Below, in pieces: positions 12,176 to 18,372 of a stretch of DNA of 18,372 nt (position 1 is the stretch's first letter; every line of letters starts with the position of its first letter). Made by a program: the position numbers and the translations under genes. Source of the stretch: Planctomycetales bacterium (lineage in GTDB: Bacteria; Planctomycetota; SZUA-567). The notes under the pieces are model-generated. The model did not search any database. It saw nothing but the letters and a program-made list of their open reading frames with translations, and was not told where the DNA came from. The stretch is taken from NCBI GenBank assembly GCA_025997475.1, contig BNUQ01000040.1, forward strand, positions 1 through 18,372. Direction: 5' to 3'.

Positions 12176-14305
12176 ATGAACAACCGCAGTGCCGCCATTG
12201 GCGAAATTGCCAATGAAAAAGCCCCGTCGCCCGCGGCGGCGAAACCGTTTGCCTTGGATTTTTACGGCGAAGACGTGTTCGGGCTCACGGCGGCGAAAAA
12301 ATATCTGCCCAAAGCCGTGGTGAAAAAACTCGAAGCCACTCTCGTCAGCGGGCAACCGCTCGACCCGGCAATCGCCGGCGATGTCGCGCACGGGATGAAA
12401 ACGTGGGCGCTCGAACGTGGCGCGTCGCATTTTACCCACTGGTTTCAGCCGCTCACCGGCGGCACCGCCGAAAAACACGACTCGTTTTTAGAACCGACCG
12501 GCGTCGGCGAAGCCGTGATGCAGTTCTCCGGCAAAAATCTCATTATCGGCGAACCGGACGCTTCGAGTTTTCCGTCCGGCGGTTTGCGCGCCACGTTTGA
12601 AGCCCGCGGCTACACCGCCTGGGACCCCAGCAGTCCGGCGTTTATTAAACGTCACGCCAACGGCGCGACGCTGTGTATTCCGACGGCGTTTTATTCCTAC
12701 ACCGGCGAGGCGCTCGACACCAAAACGCCTCTGCTCCGCTCCATTCAGGCGTTGCAGAAATCGGTCAAACGGCTGATGACGGCGTTCGGCGCGCCGGCGG
12801 GTTCGGTCAAAGTTACGCTCGGACCGGAACAGGAATACTTTTTAATCGATAAAAAATTCTACCTGAACCGTCCCGACTTGGTGCAGACCGGTCGGACGCT
12901 GTTCGGCGCGCCGCCGCCCAAACATCAACAGTTGGAAGACCATTATTTCGGCGCCATTCGCCCGCGGATTTTGGCGTTTATGACCGAGGTCGAAACCGAA
13001 TTGTGGAAACTCGGCATCCCCGCCAAAACTCGCCACAACGAAGTCGCGCCGGCGCAGTTTGAACTGGCTCCGATGTTCGAGGAACTCAATCTCGCGGTTG
13101 ACCACAATATGCTCGCGATGGAGGTCTTGCGCCAAACCGCCGAGCGGCACGGCTTGGTTTGTTTGCTCCACGAAAAACCGTTCGCCGGCATCAACGGTTC
13201 CGGCAAACACAACAACTGGTCGGTTTCCTACGGCGACGCCAACTTACTCGAACCGGGCGACAGTCCGCACCAGAACGCGCGTTTCTTGACGGTGTTGACG
13301 GCGATTGTGCGCGCGATTGATTTACATTCCGACATTCTGCGCACCGGCACCGCCTACGCCGGCAACGACCACCGCCTGGGCGCCAACGAAGCCCCGCCCG
13401 CGATAATTTCGATTTTCTTGGGTGAACAGTTGACGGACATCATCGAGCAAATCGAAAAGGGCGAGGCGGCGTCGAGCAAAGAAGCCGGCACGATGAAAAT
13501 CGGCGTGGATTTGTTGCCGCCGTTGCCGAAAGACGCGACCGACCGCAACCGCACTTCGCCGTTCGCCTTCACCGGCAATAAATTTGAGTTCCGCGCGCCG
13601 GGGTCGAGTCAATCGTGCGCGACGGTCAACACGTTGTTGAACACGATTGTCGCCGAGTCGCTGGACTATCTCGCCGGTAAAATCGAATCCTTCGGCGGCG
13701 GCGATTTCAACCAGCAGTTGCAGAAATTGTTGCAGGCGGAAATCGTCGCGCATAAGCGCATTATTTTCAACGGCGACAATTACAGCGCGGAATGGGCGGC
13801 GGAAGCCGAGCGGCGCGGTCTGCCGAACCATCGGACGACGATGGCGGCGCTCGCGGCGTTGCGGGCGGACGCGACGGTCGCGCTGTTTGAGAAATACGGC
13901 GTGTTAAACCGCACCGAACTCGAATCGCGCTTCGAGATTTATCTCGAAGAGTATCACCGCAAAATAATGATTGAGGGCAAAATCGCGATTGCGATTGCGA
14001 AGAGTTCGATTTTGCCGGTGGTGGCGCAGGCGTGTGCCGGCGCGGCGCGGGCGCACACCGACATCGTCGCCAGCAAAATCGACGCGGGGTTGGACGCCTT
14101 GTTCGCGCACGCCCGCGCGCTCGGCACGCAGTTGGACGCCCTGACCTACGCGATTGCCGCCGCCGAAAAAGCGCTGGCGCTGAAACACGAGGACATCATC
14201 GCGGCGACGCTGAAATTGCGCGAAGTGGTCGATGGCTTGGAAACGACCCTCGACGACGCGCAGTGGCCTCTGCCGAAATATCGGGAAATGCTGTTTGTTT
14301 ATTAG
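12176..14305 (+). CDS. glnA: Glutamine synthetase type III (GlnN/GSIII)
   Basis: GSIII makes glutamine from glutamate, ammonium and ATP in the cytoplasm, as a large dodecamer. The protein has 709 residues, the length of the type III class (types I and II are about 350-470). Seen: the N-terminal GSIII block with HWFQPLTGGTAEKHDSF (about 84-100), ASSFPSGGLRATFEARGYTAWDPSSPAF, GPEQEYFLID (about 215-224), RHNEVAPAQFELAPMFEELNLAVDHN (about 285-310), the ATP/glutamate site GINGSGKHNNWS (about 338-349) and NDHRLGANEAPPAI. The start ATG 12176 has AGGAG 6 bases upstream; ATG 12172 leads only to a short out-of-frame peptide. A sigma-54 promoter precedes it, and amt and a PII gene follow. The TAG stop lies in the first bases of MITE copy B. 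Confidence 0.95.
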   Translation: MNNRSAAIGEIANEKAPSPAAAKPFALDFYGEDVFGLTAAKKYLPKAVVKKLEATLVSGQPLDPAIAGDVAHGMKTWALERGASHFTHWFQPLTGGTAEKHDSFLEPTGVGEAVMQFSGKNLIIGEPDASSFPSGGLRATFEARGYTAWDPSSPAFIKRHANGATLCIPTAFYSYTGEALDTKTPLLRSIQALQKSVKRLMTAFGAPAGSVKVTLGPEQEYFLIDKKFYLNRPDLVQTGRTLFGAPPPKHQQLEDHYFGAIRPRILAFMTEVETELWKLGIPAKTRHNEVAPAQFELAPMFEELNLAVDHNMLAMEVLRQTAERHGLVCLLHEKPFAGINGSGKHNNWSVSYGDANLLEPGDSPHQNARFLTVLTAIVRAIDLHSDILRTGTAYAGNDHRLGANEAPPAIISIFLGEQLTDIIEQIEKGEAASSKEAGTMKIGVDLLPPLPKDATDRNRTSPFAFTGNKFEFRAPGSSQSCATVNTLLNTIVAESLDYLAGKIESFGGGDFNQQLQKLLQAEIVAHKRIIFNGDNYSAEWAAEAERRGLPNHRTTMAALAALRADATVALFEKYGVLNRTELESRFEIYLEEYHRKIMIEGKIAIAIAKSSILPVVAQACAGAARAHTDIVASKIDAGLDALFAHARALGTQLDALTYAIAAAEKALALKHEDIIAATLKLREVVDGLETTLDDAQWPLPKYREMLFVY

Positions 14306-14465
14306 ACCTGTTCGACAACCAATTCGCGGCATCTTTTCGGTTAATTTTTCGTCCCGCTACGTCAAAATTCCTTGCAATACTCTCGGTATTGCTTCGTCAT
14401 TTTTCCTGGCGGGACGGAAAATTAGACCCGAAAATTTGCTCGCTCTTGGTTATCGAACAGGTCTA
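14303..14465. mobile_element. 163-bp MITE-like palindromic element, copy B, supplying the glnA stop
   Basis: The element starts TAGACCTGTTCGACAACC and ends CGAACAGGTCTA. Its first three bases are the glnA stop codon. It has the same length as copy C and matches it in reverse orientation along its whole length. The left arm is the TTCGCGGCA type and the right arm the GAGCGAGCAAA type. Read from one side it gives a chance open frame (CNTLGIASSFF...), which is not a gene. It stands between glnA and amt, where it could act as a transcript hairpin. Confidence 0.88.
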
Positions 14466-14474
14466 TTAAGAGCG

Positions 14475-14551
14475 GAGTTGAGAGTTCAGAGTTGAGATTT
14501 TTCCATCGCTCAACTCTACACTCTCAACTCTGAACTTTCAACTCTCAACTT
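14475..14551. repeat. Heptamer inverted-arm element, short-core copy
   Basis: GAGTTGAGAGTTCAGAGTT-type left arm, a reduced core (ATTTTTCCATCGCT) and CAACTCT/CTGAAC/TTTCAAC right-arm units, ending just before the amt ribosome site. TCCATCGCT is shared with copy 2 (5365-5466), which places it in the same family, but the AGGTTGCGCTTCGCGC block is missing. Confidence 0.75.
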
Positions 14552-14567
14552 TTTTAAGGAGACAATG

Positions 14568-15809
14568 ATGGACGTGTTAAACTCCGGCGACACCGCCTTT
14601 ATGCTCGTTTGCGCGGCGCTGGTATTTCTAATGACGCCCGGCTTGGCGTTCTTTTACGGCGGTCTCGGGCGCCGTAAAAACATGGTCAACAACCTGATGG
14701 CGTCGTTTTTCATTCTCGGTTTGGGCGTCGTGCTGTGGTATGCGTTCGGCTACTCGCTGGCGTTTAACGGCGACACGCTCGGCTTCGTCGGCGATTTCGG
14801 CAAAGCGTTCTTGCGCGGCGTCGGCGTCGAGGATATGAGCGGCTCCATTCCCGAACTGGCGTTTGTCGGCTTTCAAATGACCTTCGCCCTCATCACGCCG
14901 GCGCTGATTACCGGCTCGGTGGCGGGGCGGATGAAATTCGGCGCGTTGTTTTTGTTTATCGCGCTGTGGTCGCTGGTCTGCTATTACCCGCTCGCGCATA
15001 TGGTTTGGGGCGGCGGTTTGCTCGGCGAGGGCTGGCTGAATTCGGTTGACTTCGCCGGCGGCAACGTCGTGCATATCAACGCCGGCGTAACCGGTTTGGT
15101 TTTGGCAATCATTTTGGGACGGCGCATCGGCTACGAACAAATTTCGTATCGCGTGCATAACGTGCCGTTTGTGATGTTGGGCGCGGGTTTGCTGTGGTTC
15201 GGGTGGTATGGTTTCAACGCCGGCTCGGCGGGAGCGGCGAACGGCTTGGCGGCGCACGCTTTTGTAACCACTTCGGTCGCGGCGGCGGCGGCGTTGCTGT
15301 CGTGGATGCTGATTGACGTGTTAAAGCAAGGCAAGCCGACGGCGGTCGGCGCGGCGACGGGAATTGTGGTCGGCTTGGTGGCGATTACGCCGGCGGCGGG
15401 TTTTGTGCCGGTGTGGGCGTCGCTGATTATCGGCTTGTTGGTCAGTCCCATCTGTTATTTCGGCGTGTTATTGGTGAAGAAGACGCTGAAAATCGACGAC
15501 TCGCTCGACGCTTTCGGCTGTCACGGCATCGGCGGCATTTGGGGCGGCATCGCGACGGGCTTGTTCGCCAATCACACGATTAACGACTTGGCGACGCCGG
15601 GTTTGGTCTATGGCGAATGGCGGCAATTCGGCGCGCAATTGTTGAGCATCGTGATTACCATTGTCATCGCGGCGGTCGGCACGCTGATTTGCGCGGGCAT
15701 TGTGCGGTTAGTTACGTCGTTGCGCGTCGAACGGCGGGACGAACTGATTGGTTTGGATTTGTCGCAACACGGCGAAGCGGCGTATCCGTCGTTCAACGGG
15801 TTAGATTAA
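14568..15809 (+). CDS. amt: Amt/MEP ammonium transporter
   Basis: A trimeric membrane channel that brings NH4+/NH3 into the cell and is gated by PII. The protein has 413 residues with about 11 hydrophobic segments. Typical motifs: FLMTPGLAFFYGGLGRRKN (about 20-38), FVGFQMTFALITPALITGSVA (about 99-119) with the pore Phe, NVVHINAGVTGLV with the first pore His, GWYGFNAGSAGAANGLAA and DAFGCHGIGGIWGGIATGLFA with the second pore His. AAGGAG at 14556-14561 is 3 bases from ATG 14565 and 6 bases from ATG 14568, so I choose 14568. No N-terminal signal peptide like that of E. coli AmtB is evident. It is followed by glnB, the usual amt-PII pair, and preceded by glnA and two repeat elements. Confidence 0.95.
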   Translation: MDVLNSGDTAFMLVCAALVFLMTPGLAFFYGGLGRRKNMVNNLMASFFILGLGVVLWYAFGYSLAFNGDTLGFVGDFGKAFLRGVGVEDMSGSIPELAFVGFQMTFALITPALITGSVAGRMKFGALFLFIALWSLVCYYPLAHMVWGGGLLGEGWLNSVDFAGGNVVHINAGVTGLVLAIILGRRIGYEQISYRVHNVPFVMLGAGLLWFGWYGFNAGSAGAANGLAAHAFVTTSVAAAAALLSWMLIDVLKQGKPTAVGAATGIVVGLVAITPAAGFVPVWASLIIGLLVSPICYFGVLLVKKTLKIDDSLDAFGCHGIGGIWGGIATGLFANHTINDLATPGLVYGEWRQFGAQLLSIVITIVIAAVGTLICAGIVRLVTSLRVERRDELIGLDLSQHGEAAYPSFNGLD

Positions 15810-15831
15810 TTTCAGCGAGCAGTGGTTGTAG

Positions 15832-15931
15832 GGTTTAGAGTTTAGAGTTTAGCAGAGGTTGCGCTTCGCGCGTCTTAAAAGATAAAACTCCACTGCTCAA
15901 CTCTAAACTCTAATCTCTGAACTCTGAACTC
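15832..15931. repeat. Heptamer inverted-arm element, copy 3, between amt and glnB
   Basis: GTTTAGAGTTTAGAG left arm, core AGGTTGCGCTTCGCGC followed by a variant (GTCTTAAAAGATAAAA) and CTCCACTGCTC, then CAACTCTAAACTC-type right arm. The core end CCACTGCTC (15890-15898) also has a perfect inverse GAGCAGTGG at 15817-15825, just outside the left arm, so the palindrome may begin near 15817. Confidence 0.8.
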
Positions 15932-15972
15932 GGCTCACTGCCAACTAAAAAACTAACAAGAAAGGGCAAGCA

Positions 15973-16317
15973 ATGATTAAAATCGAAGCCATCGTGCGGC
16001 GGGAGAAGTTTGAAGAAGTCAAGGACGCGCTGTCGCGGATTGAGGTGAACGGCATTTCGGTGTCGGAAGTGATGGGGTGCGGCAAACAGAAGGGCTATAT
16101 GGAATTGGTGCGCGGGTCGGAAGTGCCGATTTCGCTGTTGCCGAAAATCAAGTTTGAGATTGTGGTCTCGGACGACGGGTGGGCGGACAAGACGATTAAA
16201 GCGATAAAAGAATCGGCGTTCACCGGCAATCCGGGCGACGGCAAAATTTTCACTTACCGCCTCGACAACGTGATTAGGATTCGCACCAGTGAGTCCGGTA
16301 GCGCGGCAATCAATTAG
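15973..16317 (+). CDS. glnB: PII nitrogen regulatory protein (GlnB/GlnK family) lacking Tyr51
   Basis: PII trimers sense ATP/ADP and 2-oxoglutarate and bind targets such as Amt, NtrB or glutamine synthetase. The protein has 114 residues and aligns with E. coli GlnB nearly without gaps: MIKIEAIVRREKFEEVKDAL (1-20), VSEVMGCGKQKGYMELVRGS (30-49), FEIVVSDD and FTGNPGDGKIF, with IRIRTSESGSAAI at the end. The ATP-site glycines and the Lys/Gly of GDGKIF are present. In the T-loop the uridylylation Tyr51 is Val, position 46 is Val and Ser49 is kept. Control by GlnD-type uridylylation at Tyr51 is therefore not possible. The start ATG 15973 has a weak AAAGGG about 7 bases upstream. It pairs with amt, so GlnK would be an equally good name. 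Confidence 0.93.
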   Translation: MIKIEAIVRREKFEEVKDALSRIEVNGISVSEVMGCGKQKGYMELVRGSEVPISLLPKIKFEIVVSDDGWADKTIKAIKESAFTGNPGDGKIFTYRLDNVIRIRTSESGSAAIN

Positions 16318-16355
16318 AGCGGCGGGACGTGAAAATGTTTGGGGCTTTTAACGCG

Positions 16356-16388
16356 AACTGCCGGCGAGCGCATCGCCGGCAGTTTTTT
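16356..16388 (+). terminator. Rho-independent terminator after glnB
   Basis: A perfect 12-bp stem AACTGCCGGCGA / TCGCCGGCAGTT (16356-16367 and 16373-16384) with loop GCGCA is followed by a T-run. It lies about 40 bp after the glnB stop and closes the glnA-amt-glnB cluster. On the minus strand there is no T-run, so it does not serve the converging gene. Confidence 0.92.
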
Positions 16389-16390
16389 AT

Positions 16391-16553
16391 TAGACCTGTT
16401 CGATAACCAAGAGTGAGCAAATGTTCGTGTCTAATTTTTCGTGCCGCAAGGAAAAATGACGAAGCAATACCGAGAGTATTGCAAGGAATTTTGACGCGGC
16501 GGGACGGAAAATTTGCCGAAAATTTGCCGCGAATTGGTTGTCGAACAGGTCTA
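16391..16553. mobile_element. 163-bp MITE-like palindromic element, copy C (reverse of A/B)
   Basis: TAGACCTGTTCGATAACC starts the element and GTCGAACAGGTCTA ends it. The core is reversed relative to copies A and B (AAAAATGACGAAGC, AATACCGAGAGTATT, GCAAGGAATTTTGACG). Its left arm is the GAGTGAGCAAA type and its right arm the TTCGCGGCA type, so it equals copy B in inverse orientation. It lies between the glnB terminator and the 3' end of the last gene. Confidence 0.88.
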
Positions 16554-16569
16554 TTGAGCGACCTCCGCT

Positions 16570-18372
16570 CTATTCCGGGTCAAACCAGTGATTATCGACG
16601 ACCGCGCCGCCGCCGTCGGAACCGTCGGGACGGGGTTTATTTTTGCGATAGACGAATTGCAGGAATTTTTTGCCGACGACGGCGCCTTTCGCGGTGTTCA
16701 CCAAACCCGCCATCACGATAAAGCGATAATAACTGTCGGTCTGACCGCTGAAAAAGACGGACTGGGCAAGGTCGCCGTTTTCGCGCAAAACCGCTAAACT
16801 GGCGGTGTTGATACTACCGCCGGGGACCAAGTAGTTAAGTTTGACGGGGATAACCGAGCCGTCTTTGGCGAGCGGGTGCGCGCCGAACAAATTTAAGACC
16901 ACCCGTTCAATCGCGGCGTTTTTAATCGCTTGCGGATTGACTTCGGTGTATATCGGATAATTCGCGCCAATCGCCGGTTTCCAGCGGTGAATGTTCGCGG
17001 CGCGCATCACAAACCGACCGGCGTAAGCGCGGCGGTAATCTTCAAGGTTTTTGTTCGTCAAAACGGTCGGCGCGGAGTTCTGGTGCAGTTCCAATAATTT
17101 CGCCCCAATGATAAGAGCGTTATTGTCAGAATTATGGTCGTTGTCGCCGGAATTGTGCGGGGCGGTAAATTGTTTGGTGATGACGCCGCCCACCCACTCG
17201 CCGCCCACGTTCTGACCGCCCTCCACGACGCCGTAATTGAACGCCTGCCAGCCGTAATAACGTCCGGCTTCGGCGGGGATTGCCGCGCCGACGGTAACCC
17301 CGTCCGCAAGATTACTTCCGGTCAGCACCAACGGTTTGACGGTGCGCGCACCGTTATGGTCGGCAATGAAAGTGCGTAGCTCGGTTTTACCGGTGGTGAC
17401 GGTCGCGTTCGGGATTTCCACCCATTTGCCCCAATTCCACCGCCACAGTGAAACGGTTCGGGCAGAATCGTTGCGATATAACGACCCCTGCCGCGACGGG
17501 TCAAGCATCGTGTTACCGTCGATATCCACCGTTTGCGTAGCGTCTTTGAGATTCGTCGCCGTAACGTTATAGCCCGGCGCGTCGGCGGCGACAGTGCCAC
17601 TACCATAATTTATACTGCCGCGAAGGTCCCACCGTCCCGAACTGTGCTGATACGGCGGAGCCGTTATATTGCGAGTAGTGCCGCTGACAAACTGATTGGT
17701 GCCACTATTCCCGTCGCAATAAATAACCGGACCGCTAAGAAAGTTGCCTGGGCTATCAAACGTGGCGGTGGCATTGAGCGGCGCATACGCATCGTTGGTT
17801 CGATACCACACGGATTCGGCGTAGCTGTTGTTTGACTTCTGCGCATCGAAACCCTGCACATTCGAGCCGGTAGAATTGCCGATGTTACTGTCGCCGTAAT
17901 TGCGGGCAGGGTCATACTGCCCGGGATGGGTGTTGAAATACCAATCCTGAAATTCTATTTCATTGGCATACAACACGCGGTAGCCGAAACCGAAAGTCGG
18001 ATTCACCCCATAATTCGCATCGTTAAAACCATTGCCGGCAGGTATTGTGCCCGGTATCCACAGAATCGTGCCGTCCCAGTCGCGGGCGACGTTATCGACG
18101 ACGTATTTTTTCCATTCGGTAGTCCCCATATAGGTCTCGCTGAACCGGTCGGCGGTCGCGCCCGTGCCGGATTTCGCGTAAGCGTGCGGCGTTGATATTT
18201 GGAATGTTCCGCCGATTTCGTTTGACGGCGACGCGGTTCTGCCGATGGTGTCGCACCGCCCACCGTCGCATTCGCCATTGTATCCGCGCCCGTAAATGCG
18301 CGTGCCTTCGCTTGGGTCGCGGGAAATTGCCGGTCGCGTAACCGCGACGTTTTCCCGATAGCCAACTTGCGG
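16570..18372 (-). CDS. Large protein of unknown function, 5' end outside the window
   Basis: The frame is open from the right edge to TAG 16570-16572, at least 600 residues. The first ATG inside (18129) is not a convincing start because the frame continues upstream (YRENVAVTRPAI..., RIYGRGYNGECDGGRCDTIG). I do not recognise the family. It is rich in Asn, Gly, Tyr, Trp and Thr, with few Cys and no visible transmembrane segment, ATP site or catalytic motif. This composition suits an exported or surface protein. The C-terminal about 150 residues look like a compact domain (IYTEVNPQAIKNAAIERVVLNL, LNYLVPGGSINTASLAVLRE, YYRFIVMAGLVNTAKG). The ending KNKPRPDGSDGGGAVVDNHWFDPE is flexible. Some PVC genomes encode large proteins of this style in pseudopilin cassettes, but I cannot show homology. 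The gene converges on glnB, with MITE copy C in between. Confidence 0.7.
   Translation of the reverse strand, partial: PQVGYRENVAVTRPAISRDPSEGTRIYGRGYNGECDGGRCDTIGRTASPSNEIGGTFQISTPHAYAKSGTGATADRFSETYMGTTEWKKYVVDNVARDWDGTILWIPGTIPAGNGFNDANYGVNPTFGFGYRVLYANEIEFQDWYFNTHPGQYDPARNYGDSNIGNSTGSNVQGFDAQKSNNSYAESVWYRTNDAYAPLNATATFDSPGNFLSGPVIYCDGNSGTNQFVSGTTRNITAPPYQHSSGRWDLRGSINYGSGTVAADAPGYNVTATNLKDATQTVDIDGNTMLDPSRQGSLYRNDSARTVSLWRWNWGKWVEIPNATVTTGKTELRTFIADHNGARTVKPLVLTGSNLADGVTVGAAIPAEAGRYYGWQAFNYGVVEGGQNVGGEWVGGVITKQFTAPHNSGDNDHNSDNNALIIGAKLLELHQNSAPTVLTNKNLEDYRRAYAGRFVMRAANIHRWKPAIGANYPIYTEVNPQAIKNAAIERVVLNLFGAHPLAKDGSVIPVKLNYLVPGGSINTASLAVLRENGDLAQSVFFSGQTDSYYRFIVMAGLVNTAKGAVVGKKFLQFVYRKNKPRPDGSDGGGAVVDNHWFDPE

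Noticed and set aside
14032..14495. Plus-strand frames running through MITE copy B (SFFLAGRKIRPENL-type peptide)
   Set aside because: They overlap glnA in another frame and then translate the repeat element; such peptides are by-products of the palindrome.

Overview
The window comes from a flagellated, Gram-negative-type bacterium with GC-rich coding sequence. The evidence is LptB (LPS export), the DXP isoprenoid pathway, FliD/FliA/FlgM and a type III glutamine synthetase. Together with sigma-54 and sigma-28 promoter motifs and very repeat-rich intergenic DNA, this suggests a member of the PVC superphylum (Verrucomicrobia/Lentisphaerae/Planctomycetes-like) or a Bacteroidetes-like lineage. That placement is an inference from gene families and is not proven by any marker here.

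Layout. Positions 1-11707 carry eleven genes, all on the minus strand. Read in the direction of transcription they are cysE (serine O-acetyltransferase), dxs, an orphan parA, yraN, cbiM (Co/Ni uptake, with a PDGLE domain), lptB, fliA (sigma-28), flgM (anti-sigma-28), rbfA, lrgA, lrgB and the 5' part of fliD (filament cap), twelve entries counting the partial fliD. The fliD gene is interrupted at the left edge by a perfect 105-106 bp inverted repeat, which looks more like a contig-end fold-back than biology. From 11708 to 12175 lies a divergent regulatory region. It has a likely sigma-70 promoter plus a dyad for cysE, and a consensus sigma-54 promoter for the plus-strand nitrogen cluster glnA (GSIII) - amt - glnB (PII), 12176-16317. 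That cluster ends in a strong intrinsic terminator. The last gene, 16570 to the right edge, is a large minus-strand protein of unknown function with its 5' end missing.

How the genes work together. The glnA-amt-PII set is a classic ammonium uptake/assimilation/sensing unit, and the sigma-54 promoter fits nitrogen control. The PII lacks the modifiable Tyr51. FliA, FlgM and FliD form the late flagellar regulatory circuit. Sigma-28-like promoters can be seen before flgM and fliD, and the flgM transcript seems to continue into rbfA and lrgAB. The remaining genes (dxs, lptB, cysE, yraN, parA, cbiM) are mostly housekeeping or transport functions.

The most unusual part is between the genes. Nearly every gap holds repeats of three kinds: (i) tracts with a 7-bp period (TTCCAAC/TCTCAAC/TTAACAA type), often arranged as inverted arms around a shared GC-rich core; (ii) a 163-165 bp palindromic, MITE-like element with TAGACCTGTTCG ends, in three copies; (iii) REP/BIME-like hairpin clusters. 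At several genes (fliA, cbiM, parA, glnA) the repeat supplies the stop codon or the last codons. No transposase, CRISPR array, rRNA or tRNA was recognised. I found no convincing new multi-gene system; the repeat families and their position at gene 3' ends are the best leads.
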